Assembly (NCBI GenBank): GCA_934631025.1
Contig: CAKTXR010000005.1
Span: forward strand, 1 to 64,000
DNA: 64,000 bases
Direction: 5' to 3'
From: an uncultured Clostridia bacterium
Lineage (GTDB): Bacteria; Bacillota; Clostridia; Christensenellales; Aristaeellaceae
Under the pieces are notes generated by a model. It saw only the letters and a list, made by a program, of their open reading frames with translations, was not told where the DNA came from and ran no database searches. A program made the position numbers and the translations under genes. Positions 8,110-16,825 of the stretch are shown here, piece after piece. Numbering within the stretch: position 1 is the stretch's first letter; each line of letters opens with the position of its first letter.

Positions 8110-8937
8110 TCAATACTCGCCGGTCAGCTCGTCCAGCTTGTCGAACCGGAAAACGGGGCCGTCCTTGCAGACGTACTTCGAACCGATGTTGCAGCGGCCG
8201 CACTTGCCCACGCCGCACTTCATGCGCAGCTCCATCGTGGTAAAGACCTGCTCCTTCTTGAAGCCCAGGCCGGTGAGCGCCTGAAGCGTGAACTTGATCA
8301 TGATGGGCGGGCCGCAGACCAGCACGTTCTTGTCCGGGTCAAAGCCCAGCTCGGTCACATAGTTCGGCACAAAGCCCACATGGCCGTCCCAGCCGTCCTG
8401 CGGCCGGTCGATGGTCAGATGGACGTTGATGTCCTTCTTCATCCAGGAGTTCTGGATCTCGTCAAGGTCGAGCAGATCGTCGGCCGAGCGGGAGCCGTAG
8501 AGCACGTCCACCGTGCCGAAATCGGCGCGGTTGTCCAGAACATAGTTGATGACGGAATGGAGCGGGGCCAGGCCGACGCCGCCGGCGATGAAGAGCAGGT
8601 TCTTGCCCTTCAGGTCGGTCTTGACGGGGAAGCCGTTGCCGTAAGGCCCGCGGATGGTGATCTGCTGGCCAGGCTCCATCTGATGAAGCCAGCTGGTCAG
8701 GCAGCCGCACTTTTTGATGGAAAACTCCTGATACTCGGTCAGCGTCGGGGACGACGTGATCGAGAACATGGCCTCGCCCACGCCGGGGATAGACAGCATG
8801 GCGCACTGGCCGGGCAGATAATGCTCGACCGCGCGGCCGCCGCCGATCGCCTGGACGCGGAAGGTCTTGATGTCGGGGGTGTCGACGCGAATATCGGTCA
8901 CCACGCCGAGCTTCGGAATTTGCGCTTCATGTATCAT
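8110..8937 (-). CDS. flxA: FAD/NAD(P)H-binding oxidoreductase subunit FlxA (HydG/AsrB-like)
   Basis: Entry point for NADH in a flavin oxidoreductase-heterodisulfide reductase complex. The 275-residue protein has a ferredoxin-reductase fold: an FAD domain (about 10-100), an NAD domain with FIAGGVGLAPLHSVI, and a C-terminal [2Fe-2S] site (CGVGKCGRCN near 243 plus a later Cys). I chose the ATG at 8937, which overlaps the flxB stop as ATGA. The frame stays open to 8994, but those residues only re-read the end of flxB. Similar proteins are sulfhydrogenase gamma and sulfite reductase AsrB; the neighbours decide for FlxA. Confidence 0.88.
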   Translation of the reverse strand: MIHEAQIPKLGVVTDIRVDTPDIKTFRVQAIGGGRAVEHYLPGQCAMLSIPGVGEAMFSITSSPTLTEYQEFSIKKCGCLTSWLHQMEPGQQITIRGPYGNGFPVKTDLKGKNLLFIAGGVGLAPLHSVINYVLDNRADFGTVDVLYGSRSADDLLDLDEIQNSWMKKDINVHLTIDRPQDGWDGHVGFVPNYVTELGFDPDKNVLVCGPPIMIKFTLQALTGLGFKKEQVFTTMELRMKCGVGKCGRCNIGSKYVCKDGPVFRFDKLDELTGEY

Positions 8938-9965
8938 TTCTTCTGCCCTCCAAGCGTCTTCATGACCTTCACAATGTTCATGTGAATGGGGCATTTCTGC
9001 ACGCAGCGGCCGCAGCCCACGCAGGAATACAGGCCGTCGTTGTTCATCGGGTAGTACACCAGCTTGTGCATGAACCGCTGGCGGAAACGCTGCATCTGAG
9101 TGGGGCGGTTGGTCGCCGCGGCCATCATGGTGAAGTCGGAATACATGCAGCTGTCCCAGCAGCGATAGCGCTGCACACCGTGGCCGGTGTCATAATCGCG
9201 GATGTCATAGCACTGGCAGGTCGGACAGGTGAAGGTGCAGGTGCCGCAGCCCAGGCAGGCCTCGCTCAGGCTCTCCCATTCGGGGCGCGCGAAGATTTCC
9301 TTCATGTGCTCGCCGTCGAAGCCCTCGAGGGACAGGCCGGAGAAGGGCAGCGCCTCGATCTCCTTCTTCACGCGATCCTGCTCGGCCTTGACGGCCTTGT
9401 CGTCGGTCTCGGTGAAGAGCTCCTTCACGCTCTCGGTCAGCTTTTCGCCCTTTTCGGTGCGGGGCAGCCAGTACATTTCGTCGTTCACGATCCATGTCGT
9501 CACGTCGCCGTCGGCAGGATTGGCCGCGTCGATGCCGAACACGGAGCAGAAGCAGCTCTTCGCCGGCGCGGAGCAGGCCAGCGTCACGATCGTGCCGTTT
9601 TCGCGGCGGGCGGCATAGAACGAATCGACCGGCTCGGCCAGAAACACGCGGTCCAGCACGGCGAAGGCACGCGCGTCGCAGGCGCGGACGCCCATCAGCA
9701 CGAACTTCTCCTTCGACAGCTCCTGCTCGATGATCTCAATGGACTTGCCCTCGACATTGAAGGCCACCATGTTCTCGAGCTGGGGGAAGAACAGGTTCTT
9801 GGGCGATTTGTTGGTATTCTGAACGGTCAGGCGAACGTTCTCGCCCTCGGCCCAGCGCCAGTAATCGACCTTGTCGTTCTTCTCAATGGGCAGATACAGG
9901 GACTGCTGCGCGGCGAGGGCCTTGTACAGTTCCTCGATTTTGCTCATATTAAGCTTCAGCATCAC
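8934..9965 (-). CDS. flxB: 4Fe-4S dicluster electron-transfer subunit FlxB (HydB/AsrA-like)
   Basis: Soluble iron-sulfur relay of the Flx-Hdr complex. The 343-residue protein has an N-terminal domain of the sulfhydrogenase-beta/AsrA type with a LACSAPAKSCFC segment near 130-140. Its two C-terminal [4Fe-4S] motifs are CLGCGTCTFTCP near 235 and CVGCGRCVQKCP near 320. ATGA overlaps join it to flxC upstream and flxA downstream, which implies translational coupling. The start at MMLKLNM is close to the flxC stop; a second Met at position 7 cannot be excluded. Confidence 0.86.
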   Translation of the reverse strand: MMLKLNMSKIEELYKALAAQQSLYLPIEKNDKVDYWRWAEGENVRLTVQNTNKSPKNLFFPQLENMVAFNVEGKSIEIIEQELSKEKFVLMGVRACDARAFAVLDRVFLAEPVDSFYAARRENGTIVTLACSAPAKSCFCSVFGIDAANPADGDVTTWIVNDEMYWLPRTEKGEKLTESVKELFTETDDKAVKAEQDRVKKEIEALPFSGLSLEGFDGEHMKEIFARPEWESLSEACLGCGTCTFTCPTCQCYDIRDYDTGHGVQRYRCWDSCMYSDFTMMAAATNRPTQMQRFRQRFMHKLVYYPMNNDGLYSCVGCGRCVQKCPIHMNIVKVMKTLGGQKK

Positions 9966-10891
9966 TCTCTGCCTCCTCTCTCATAGACAATGGAGGGTTC
10001 CGCATCGGTCTTGGTGTAATTGATCAGCGGATGGCGCTCATTGACCGATTCGCCGGCCTGATAGTCGCCGTAGATTTCATCAATATCCTTGATGAACTTG
10101 CGGTTGAGCAGGTGCAGCGGGATATTCTGAGGACAGACGCGGCTACATTCGCCGCAGTCCGTGCAGCGTCCGGCCACATGGAAGGCGCGGATGATGTGGA
10201 ACATTCTCTCCTCGAACTCGTTGGCGTTGACCTTGGCGGACACGCCGGAATTGGCGTTGTCGAACACGCACTTGTTGCAGGAGCAGGCGGGGCAGACGTT
10301 GCGGCAGGCGTTGCAGCGGATGCACTTGCTCAGCTGGCTCTGCCAGAAGGCGAAGCGCTCCTCGGGGGTCATCGCTTCCAGCTCGGCCACCTTGCTGAAG
10401 CGGTTGCCGCCGAACTCCACGCGGGATTCCTCGTCGTCGATCACTTCGTCGGACACGGCGAAGGTCTTGCCCTTGCAGTCCTGACACTTGCCCAGCATCA
10501 GCTCGAGGCGCTCTTTCTTCTCGCCCTTCGCTTCAGCCGCTTCGACCTTTTCATGATCGAGCATGCCCTTGCAGCCCACGCCGATCACATAGACCTTTTC
10601 GCGGTCCACGCGGTGCTCGGCCATGAGCTGGTTCATGCTCAGCGTGTCGCAGGGCTTGAGGAACACGAGGGTCCTGCCCTCTTTTTTGCCGGCCTTGATG
10701 AGGTATTTGCTCAGGTTCGCGCCGGAATAGTCGCCATAAACCAGGTCTTTCAGCTCGTCGGCGGTCTCGAAGAAGGCGGGCGTCAGGTCGTAGTCAAAGT
10801 CGCCCTTCTCCCAGCCCAGAACACGCTGAACGGTTCCGTCAGCGAGCAGAGCCGCCGCTCTGGCAGTCATCATTTCAGCGATTCTTTGCAT
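9962..10891 (-). CDS. flxC: 4Fe-4S dicluster electron-transfer subunit FlxC
   Basis: Second iron-sulfur relay subunit of the Flx-Hdr complex. The 309 residues include Cys motifs LKPCDTL, VGCKGML and KCQDCKG in the first half. Two ferredoxin motifs follow in the C-terminal part: CIRCNACRNVCPAC (near 189) and CTDCGECSRVCP (near 243). The fold resembles coenzyme F420 hydrogenase beta-type proteins. It overlaps flxD by 22 nt at its start and flxB by 4 nt at its end. Confidence 0.85.
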   Translation of the reverse strand: MQRIAEMMTARAAALLADGTVQRVLGWEKGDFDYDLTPAFFETADELKDLVYGDYSGANLSKYLIKAGKKEGRTLVFLKPCDTLSMNQLMAEHRVDREKVYVIGVGCKGMLDHEKVEAAEAKGEKKERLELMLGKCQDCKGKTFAVSDEVIDDEESRVEFGGNRFSKVAELEAMTPEERFAFWQSQLSKCIRCNACRNVCPACSCNKCVFDNANSGVSAKVNANEFEERMFHIIRAFHVAGRCTDCGECSRVCPQNIPLHLLNRKFIKDIDEIYGDYQAGESVNERHPLINYTKTDAEPSIVYERGGRE

Positions 10892-11316
10892 CTCAGATCC
10901 CCCAGCTTCACATTCTCACCCAGTTCGGTGATTGTCTTGACAAAATCGTTCATCGTCGCGGCGAACTTCGGGCCCTCGGCAGCGGACACCCACTCGACGC
11001 GGGTACGGCCCTTGTCGACGCCCATGTAGTCCAGCATGCTGAAGAGCATGGTCATGCGGCGGCGGGCATAGTAGTTGCCGCTGGTGTAGTGGCAGTCGCC
11101 CGGATGGCAGCCGCACAGGATCACGCCGTCCGCGCCGCGCTCAAAGGCGCGCAGTATAAAGAGCGGGTTGACGCGGCAGGAGCAGGGCACGCGCACGATT
11201 TTCACGTCCGCCGGGTAGGCCAGACGGCTGCTGCCCGCCAGATCCGCGCCGGCGTAGCTGCACCAGTTGCAGCAAAACGCGACGATTTTGGGTTTCCATT
11301 CAGTGTTCATCGGCAT
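10870..11316 (-). CDS. flxD: MvhD-family hydrogenase/heterodisulfide reductase linker subunit (FlxD)
   Basis: MvhD-type [2Fe-2S] protein that docks an electron donor module (here Flx) onto HdrA. The 148-residue protein shows the family Cys pattern FCCNWCSYAGAD, VPCSCRV and LCGCHPGDCHY. It overlaps the hdrA stop by 10 nt, using ATGCCGATGA, with GGAGG 10 nt upstream of the first ATG. A second in-frame ATG two codons on is possible. In the methanogen Mvh-Hdr complex this subunit connects hydrogenase and HdrA; here it should connect NADH-oxidising FlxABC to HdrA. Confidence 0.93.
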   Translation of the reverse strand: MPMNTEWKPKIVAFCCNWCSYAGADLAGSSRLAYPADVKIVRVPCSCRVNPLFILRAFERGADGVILCGCHPGDCHYTSGNYYARRRMTMLFSMLDYMGVDKGRTRVEWVSAAEGPKFAATMNDFVKTITELGENVKLGDLRCKESLK

Positions 11317-13298
11317 ATCGCATCCACCTCCGCCATGATCTGCTTGGTGCTGAAGCCGTTCAGATCCATCGCGCCGGACGGGCAGGTAACGGTGCAGGCG
11401 CCGCAGCCCTGGCAGACCGCCGGATTAACCTGCGCCACTCTGCGCACCTCGCGCACGCCGGGGCCGCGCACTTCTTTTTCAACATAGGTGATCGCGCCGT
11501 ACGGGCAGACCTTCTCGCACTGAGAGCAGCCGTTGCAGATCAGCTCGTCGGAATGCGCGACGCACGGGTTGTTGACCAGTGCGTCCTTGTTCAGAAGGCC
11601 GATGACCTTGGCGGCCGCGCCGCTGGCCTGAGCGACGGTTTCGGGAATATCCTTGGGGCCCTGGCACACGCCGGAGAGGAACACGCCGGCCGTCGGGCTT
11701 TCAACCGGGCGCAGCTTGGGATGCGCTTCGGTGAAGAAATCGTTGGTATCCATGCTGGCGGTCAGCATGGTGGCGATGGAGCGGGCGCTGGGATCGGGCT
11801 CGATGGCCGCGGCCAGCACGACCAGATCGGCGTCGATCTTGATCTGCTCGTTGTTGATCAGATCGCTGCCCTGAACCAGCAGCTTGCCGTCATGCTCGGC
11901 GACCTTGCCGACCATGCCCTTGATGTAGTCCACGCCGTACTGCTCGACCGCGCGGCGGTAGAACTCGTCGAAGTTCTTGCCGGGGGTACGCACGTCGATG
12001 TAGAACACATGCACGTCGGTGTCCGGATACTTTTCACGGATCAGCATGGCGTGCTTGGCGGTGTACATACAGCAGATCTTGGAGCAGTAGCTCTTGCCGC
12101 CCTTGGTGCTCTGATCGCAGCGGGAGCCGACGCACTGCACAAAGACGATCGTCTTGGGATGCGTGCCGTCGGAGGGGCGCAGCAGCGTGCCCTTGGTGGG
12201 GCCGGCCGCGTTCATCAGGCGCTCCAGCTCCAGGCTGGTGATGACGTCGGGGTTGCGGCTGTAGCCGAACTCGTCCATCTTGTCCACGCTGATCGGCTTG
12301 TAGCCGGTCGCCGCGACGATGGCGCCGTACTGGCGCTCGATGATCTCGTCCTGCTGCTCAAAGTTGATCGCGCCGGCGGAGCAGTTCTTCTGGCAGATGC
12401 CGCACTTGCCGGTCTTGAAGTGCAGGCAGTTGGTCGCGTCGATGGTCGCGACGTTCGGGATGGCCTGCGCGAACGGGATATAGACCGCGCCGCGGGTGTT
12501 CAGGCCCATGTTAAACTCATTCTTCGCCTTGCGGGAAGGACACTTTTCGGTGCAGACCGCGCAGCCGGTACACTTGGTCGTATCGACATAGCGCGCCTTC
12601 TTGCGGATCTTCACAGTGAAGTTGCCCACGAAGCCCTTGACCTCTTCGACCTCGGAATAGGTCAGCAGGTCGATCTTCTCGCTCTGGGAGCACTCGACCA
12701 TCTTGGGGGTCAGTATGCAGGCCGCGCAGTCCAGCGTCGGGAAGGTCTTGTCCAGCTGCGCCATGCGGCCGCCGATGGTGGGCTGCTTTTCGACGATGTC
12801 GACCTCAAAGCCGGCCTCGGCGATGTCCAGCGCCGTCTGGATGCCCGCGATGCCGCCGCCGATAACCAGCGCGCGCTTGACCACGGGGGTGGAGCCGGCG
12901 ACCAGCGGCGCGTTGAGATGCACCTTGGCCACGGCCGCGCGAGCCAGAATGATGGCCTTCTCGGTGGCCGTCATCATGTCCTTGTGGATCCAGGAGCACT
13001 GCTCGCGGATGTTGGCGATTTCAACCATGTAGGGGTTCAGGCCGGCCGCCGCAGCCGTCTTGCGGAAGGTGGCCTCGTGCATACGCGGAGAGCAGGAGCA
13101 GACCACAATGCCGGTGAGCTTGTACTCGGCGATGGCGCTGCGGATCTTCGCCTGTCCCACTTCGGAACACATATACTGGTAATCGGTCGCGTAGACAACG
13201 CCGCTCTCGTGGCTCATGGCCTCGGCTACCGCCTTGACGTCCACAGTGGCCGCGATGTTGCTGCCGCACCAGCAGACAAATACGCCTATCCTTTGCAT
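11307..13298 (-). CDS. hdrA: Heterodisulfide reductase subunit A, FAD-bifurcating (HdrA)
   Basis: Flavin-based electron-bifurcating core. The 663-residue protein has an N-terminal domain with VFVCWCGSN, the FAD site VIGGGIAGIQTALD (near 145), an inserted ferredoxin domain (CTGCAVCTEKCP near 245 and CGICQKNC near 297), and a C-terminal pair of [4Fe-4S] clusters (CNGCSQCEKVCP and CQGCGACTVTCP). This is the full bacterial/methanogen HdrA layout. By analogy with characterised HdrA, its FAD splits electrons between ferredoxin and the HdrB site. It follows hdrC by 16 nt and overlaps flxD. Confidence 0.95.
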   Translation of the reverse strand: MQRIGVFVCWCGSNIAATVDVKAVAEAMSHESGVVYATDYQYMCSEVGQAKIRSAIAEYKLTGIVVCSCSPRMHEATFRKTAAAAGLNPYMVEIANIREQCSWIHKDMMTATEKAIILARAAVAKVHLNAPLVAGSTPVVKRALVIGGGIAGIQTALDIAEAGFEVDIVEKQPTIGGRMAQLDKTFPTLDCAACILTPKMVECSQSEKIDLLTYSEVEEVKGFVGNFTVKIRKKARYVDTTKCTGCAVCTEKCPSRKAKNEFNMGLNTRGAVYIPFAQAIPNVATIDATNCLHFKTGKCGICQKNCSAGAINFEQQDEIIERQYGAIVAATGYKPISVDKMDEFGYSRNPDVITSLELERLMNAAGPTKGTLLRPSDGTHPKTIVFVQCVGSRCDQSTKGGKSYCSKICCMYTAKHAMLIREKYPDTDVHVFYIDVRTPGKNFDEFYRRAVEQYGVDYIKGMVGKVAEHDGKLLVQGSDLINNEQIKIDADLVVLAAAIEPDPSARSIATMLTASMDTNDFFTEAHPKLRPVESPTAGVFLSGVCQGPKDIPETVAQASGAAAKVIGLLNKDALVNNPCVAHSDELICNGCSQCEKVCPYGAITYVEKEVRGPGVREVRRVAQVNPAVCQGCGACTVTCPSGAMDLNGFSTKQIMAEVDAICR

Positions 13299-13314
13299 TT
13301 CGTTCTACGTCTCC

Positions 13315-13710
13315 TTATTTGCTGTACTTGCGCATCGCGCTGACCAGCGCCTGCTGCGGGATGGAATCGTCCTCATTCACGAAGGCGGGCAGATCGTCGC
13401 TTTTCATGTGGTTCATGCCCTGCTGGCGGATGACCATCAGGCGCACCGCCTCAATGAGCTTGGCCGGCTCGACATTCCTCGGGCAGCGCTCCAGGCACGC
13501 AAAGCAGGTCAGGCAGCGATAGAGCGATTTGGACTTCATCAGCTCTTCAATGCGGCCCTTTTCAACCATGGCCACAAACTGATGCGGATGATACTCCATC
13601 TCGTCGTACGCGGGACACGCGCCCGAGCACTTGCCGCACTTCATGCACTTGCGGGGATTCACGCCGCTGATCTCGAGGATCGTCTGGCGCAGCTCCATAT
13701 TCTGATCCAT
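13315..13710 (-). CDS. hdrC: Heterodisulfide reductase subunit C (HdrC), soluble 2x[4Fe-4S]
   Basis: Ferredoxin-like subunit carrying electrons from HdrA to HdrB. The 131-residue soluble protein holds two [4Fe-4S] motifs, CMKCGKCSGACP (22-33) and CLTCFACLERCP (66-77), as in HdrC. It starts 5 nt after hdrB and is followed by hdrA. No heme or membrane segment is present, so the complex should be cytoplasmic. Confidence 0.93.
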   Translation of the reverse strand: MDQNMELRQTILEISGVNPRKCMKCGKCSGACPAYDEMEYHPHQFVAMVEKGRIEELMKSKSLYRCLTCFACLERCPRNVEPAKLIEAVRLMVIRQQGMNHMKSDDLPAFVNEDDSIPQQALVSAMRKYSK

Positions 13711-13715
13711 GGCCG

Positions 13716-14504
13716 TTAATCCTCCTTTACGCCCAGCGCCTCGGCGAGCAGCTCGGTGAAGTACACCGTGGGCAGCTTGTTCTCAGGCGCGTTCTGCTTG
13801 AGATTGTACATGCACAGAGGACATGCGGTGATAATCATCTCGGCGCCCTTCTCCGCAGCGGAAGCGTGGATTTTCGCCACCTGGTTGCGCGCTTCCTCGC
13901 GGCATTCCAGCGCGACATAGCCGCCGCAGCACTCGTTGCGATAGGGATAGACGACCGGCGTGGCGCCGATGGCCTTGATGAAGTCCTCGATGATGGTGGG
14001 GTTCTCCGGATCGTCGAAGGCCATCTGCCTGCTGGGGCGCAGCAGCAGACATCCGTAATACGCGGCGATCTTCCTGCCCTTGAGCGGCTTGACGACGCGC
14101 TTCTTCAGCTCGTCGAAGCCCAGCTTGTCGCGCAGCACCTCGAGATAGTGGAGCACCTCCGTCTCGCCCGAGTACGGCTCGTCCAGCTGAAGGTAGTTGT
14201 TGGCCTTGGTGCGGAAGTTCTCGTCGGCCTTGAGATCCTCGTTGGTGCGCTTGATGACGTGGTGGCACGCCGAGCAGAGCGTCACCAGCGCGTCGCCGCG
14301 GTCGCGGGCGGCCGCCAGAGCGCGCACGGCGGACAGGCGCGTGGCGATCTCGTCGCTGGCCTGCGGATAGACCGCGCCGCAGCACTGCCACTCGTCCAGC
14401 TCGTCCAGCTGAAGCCCCAGCGCCTCAAACGACTTGCGCGCGTACTCGTCCAGATCACGCGCCTTGTTCTTGAGCGTACATCCCGGATAGTAGCTAAATT
14501 TCAT
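13716..14504 (-). CDS. hdrB: Heterodisulfide reductase subunit B (HdrB), two CCG domains
   Basis: Catalytic disulfide-reducing subunit, with two non-cubane [4Fe-4S] sites in known HdrB. The 262-residue protein shows both CCG repeats: PGC near 8, WQCCGAVY, LCSACHH; then YYGCLLLRPS, NECCGGYV, TACPLCMYN. I start it at ATG 14504 (MKFSYYPGC), preceded by AAGGAG, not at the longer frame start 14558. It is first in hdrB-hdrC-hdrA-flxDCBA and the two fumarate-reductase-like genes. Firmicutes lack coenzymes M and B, so the natural substrate is unknown; a protein dithiol or the SdhB-like neighbour are candidates. Confidence 0.93.
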   Translation of the reverse strand: MKFSYYPGCTLKNKARDLDEYARKSFEALGLQLDELDEWQCCGAVYPQASDEIATRLSAVRALAAARDRGDALVTLCSACHHVIKRTNEDLKADENFRTKANNYLQLDEPYSGETEVLHYLEVLRDKLGFDELKKRVVKPLKGRKIAAYYGCLLLRPSRQMAFDDPENPTIIEDFIKAIGATPVVYPYRNECCGGYVALECREEARNQVAKIHASAAEKGAEMIITACPLCMYNLKQNAPENKLPTVYFTELLAEALGVKED

Positions 14505-14533
14505 ATCGTTTACTCCTTGCCGGCGCGTCAAAA

Positions 14534-14608
14534 CGCCGTTCTCAAAAGCAGGCTTCAAAATCGCGATCGGTTCGTTCTTTTCAAGGCGCGCTTTTTGTGA
14601 GAACGGCG
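14534..14608. repeat. Inverted repeat between mdh-like gene and hdrB
   Basis: CGCCGTTCTC (14534-14543) and GAGAACGGCG (14599-14608) are perfect 10-bp inverted copies around a 55-nt interval. On the minus strand the second arm is followed by TTTT. It could act as terminator of the dehydrogenase gene or as an attenuator in the hdrB leader. Confidence 0.5.
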
Positions 14609-14628
14609 AATCGGGCGCCGTTTTATGG

Positions 14629-15570
14629 TCAATAGGTCAGCGCTTCCATGGCCGCCTTCATGGCGCGGCCGCTCGCGCGCAGCTTTTCGATCTCCTCGTC
14701 AGTCATGCTGACGACCAGCTTGCCCTTCACGCCGTGCGGGCCGACGATGCAGGGAGTGCTGATGCACACGTCGTCCACGCCATATTCGCCGTGCATCATC
14801 GTGGAGACGACCGCCACGCCGTTGTCGCACATATCCAGCATCTCGATGATTCGACACACGGACACGGCGATGGCGTAATAGGTCGCGCCCTTGCGCTTGA
14901 TGACCATGCCGCCGCTCTCGCGCACATACTTGACGACCTCATCGTAATCGATGTCATACTTGCGGCCGCCGAACGCGCCCTTGCAGTAGTCGTCGATCTT
15001 CACGCCGGCCACGGTCGCCATGGACCACGGCACGAACGAGGTGTCGCCGTGCTCGCCCAGCACGAAAGCGTGAACGTCCTTCTGGTTCACGTCCAGCTTC
15101 TCGGCCAGCGTGGCGCACAGGCGCGCGGAATCCAGCTGCGTGCCGGAGCCGATGATGCGGCTCTCCGGAATGCCGGAAATCTTGGTGAACACATAGGTCA
15201 GAATGTCGACGGGGTTGCTGACGATAATATAGATCGCATTGGGAGCGTATTTGGTGATCTGTTCCGTGATGCTCTTGAGAATATTGACGTTGGTCTGTGC
15301 CAGCTCAAGCCGGGTCTGGCCGGGGCGGCGGGCAATGCCGGAGGTGATGACCACGATGTCGGAATTGACCGCGTCCGGATAATCGCCGGCGTGGACGTAA
15401 ACCGGCTCGCAGACCGGCGTCGCCTGATAAATATCCATGGCCTCGCCCAGCGCCTTTTCCTTGGCGACGTCAACGAACAGAATCTCGGACGCCAGGCCCT
15501 TGACGGCCAGCGTGAAGCCGATCGTCGCGCCTACGTTGCCAGCGCCAATGATAGTAACCTTCTTGCCCAT
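14629..15570 (-). CDS. Malate/L-lactate dehydrogenase family, malate-type specificity residue
   Basis: NAD-dependent 2-hydroxyacid dehydrogenase of 313 residues. It has the Rossmann motif GAGNVGATIGF (9-19), the substrate-binding Arg150 (LDSAR) and the catalytic His174 in GEHGDTSF. The specificity loop reads SGIARRPGQTR: Arg81 sits where lactate dehydrogenases normally carry Gln102 and malate dehydrogenases carry Arg. This favours oxaloacetate/malate, although the overall length and GEHGDTS motif are LDH-like and databases often name such proteins lactate dehydrogenase. It lies 124 nt upstream of hdrB on the same strand, so it could supply malate (then fumarate) to the reductase module or consume NADH directly. 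Confidence 0.82.
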   Translation of the reverse strand: MGKKVTIIGAGNVGATIGFTLAVKGLASEILFVDVAKEKALGEAMDIYQATPVCEPVYVHAGDYPDAVNSDIVVITSGIARRPGQTRLELAQTNVNILKSITEQITKYAPNAIYIIVSNPVDILTYVFTKISGIPESRIIGSGTQLDSARLCATLAEKLDVNQKDVHAFVLGEHGDTSFVPWSMATVAGVKIDDYCKGAFGGRKYDIDYDEVVKYVRESGGMVIKRKGATYYAIAVSVCRIIEMLDMCDNGVAVVSTMMHGEYGVDDVCISTPCIVGPHGVKGKLVVSMTDEEIEKLRASGRAMKAAMEALTY

Positions 15571-15867
15571 GTGAATCCCTTCCTTTTTGCAGTGAATCGC
15601 TTCTTGTGCTTTTTCAGCTTACGATTACATTTTATCAGACGGTCATGCAATTTTGAAATATAAACTCCGAATGTTGATATTCAATTATCAATTCGCGCTC
15701 CGAGAACCCAGCCGCCCGCCGCGTTAAATTCGGGGCTTTGTCTGATAATAAATGGCTTTGTCGACTCATCGCTGCCCTGATTTTTGGAATTTCTGTTATT
15801 TCCTGATTTTTCGACGAAAAAATCGTGTGGAATACAGCTATTCATTTTTAGAATATGCTTTTTAGAG

Positions 15868-16797
15868 TCATCGGTCGCTCGCCCGGAACGTGACCTCGTT
15901 CTTGGCCGCGTAGAGCCGGTTGACGAAGCGGCGCTCCAGATCGCCCAGCAGCTTGCCGCGCCGGAAGATCAGCACGTCCTTCCAGCGGCGGGCCGTGCCG
16001 GGGCAGCGGCGCTGAACCAGGCCGAATCGGGTCAGGCGCTTTGCGGGCGTCGGCGAAGCCCACAGATATGCGTCGGGCATGATCGAGAGCAGCTCCAGCC
16101 GCTCAGACTGCGCGTTGACGAAGATCATACGGCTGTCGCGATCTGCGCCATCTTCGCCGCCGCTCAGATAGGGCGCGCGGCCGTCGTCGGACTGGATCTC
16201 GATATAGCCCTCGAGCTTGTCCTCGCTCAGCCGGTCGATCGCAGCGATGGGGCTGCTCTGCCCCGCGAGGATCAGCGGCTCGAATTCCCAGATAGACTCG
16301 CTCATCAGGCCGTTGTTCTTGAGATAATCGGCAAAATACGTCTCGCGCGCTGCGGGATAGCGGATCACCGCCAGCTTATAGCGCCCGTCCTGCACGCCGC
16401 GCATGGCCTGCATGGCGTCGGTTTCCTCGACGCTGATCCGCGCGCCGGATTCGATCTTCGTGTCGGCTGCCAGCGCGAGCAGCCCCTGCAGGAGGTAGTC
16501 GGCGTGCGGCAGCGCCGCGCTGAGCACCGGCCCGTGTCCGTCGTCCGGCCGCGAGAGCCGCTCCATCTTGTCCACCTGAGCCAGCGCCTCCCTGGCATAG
16601 GCCAGAAACTGCGCGCCCTTTTCCGTCGCCACCGTGCCGCGCGGCGTGCGCTGGAAGATGGTGATGCCCAGCGTGTCCTCCAGTTCCTTGATGACCTTGC
16701 TGATCGTCGGCTGGCTGATGTACAGATTCTCCGCCGCCTGCGAGATCGAGCCTGTCCGCTCAACCTCCACGGCATAGCGGAAATGCTGCGTGTTCAT
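15868..16797 (-). CDS. LysR-family transcriptional regulator
   Basis: DNA-binding regulator of 310 residues. The N-terminal winged helix-turn-helix (about 1-60) is classic LysR: GSISQAAENLYISQPTISKVIKELE. A periplasmic-binding-protein-like effector domain follows. The start at 16797 has GGGGAGAG upstream; the frame is open earlier but without family similarity. It is the next gene upstream of the malate/lactate dehydrogenase on the same strand, 297 nt away. It could control that gene and the Hdr operon, but the two are not divergent, so the link is weak. Confidence 0.88.
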   Translation of the reverse strand: MNTQHFRYAVEVERTGSISQAAENLYISQPTISKVIKELEDTLGITIFQRTPRGTVATEKGAQFLAYAREALAQVDKMERLSRPDDGHGPVLSAALPHADYLLQGLLALAADTKIESGARISVEETDAMQAMRGVQDGRYKLAVIRYPAARETYFADYLKNNGLMSESIWEFEPLILAGQSSPIAAIDRLSEDKLEGYIEIQSDDGRAPYLSGGEDGADRDSRMIFVNAQSERLELLSIMPDAYLWASPTPAKRLTRFGLVQRRCPGTARRWKDVLIFRRGKLLGDLERRFVNRLYAAKNEVTFRASDR

Positions 16798-16825
16798 GCG
16801 CTCTCTCCCCTTTTTCCGATTTTTC

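Noticed and set aside
8938..8994. Extended N-terminus of flxA (start at 8994)
   Set aside because: The extra residues are a second-frame reading of the conserved flxB end; the ATGA overlap at 8934-8937 gives the normal start.
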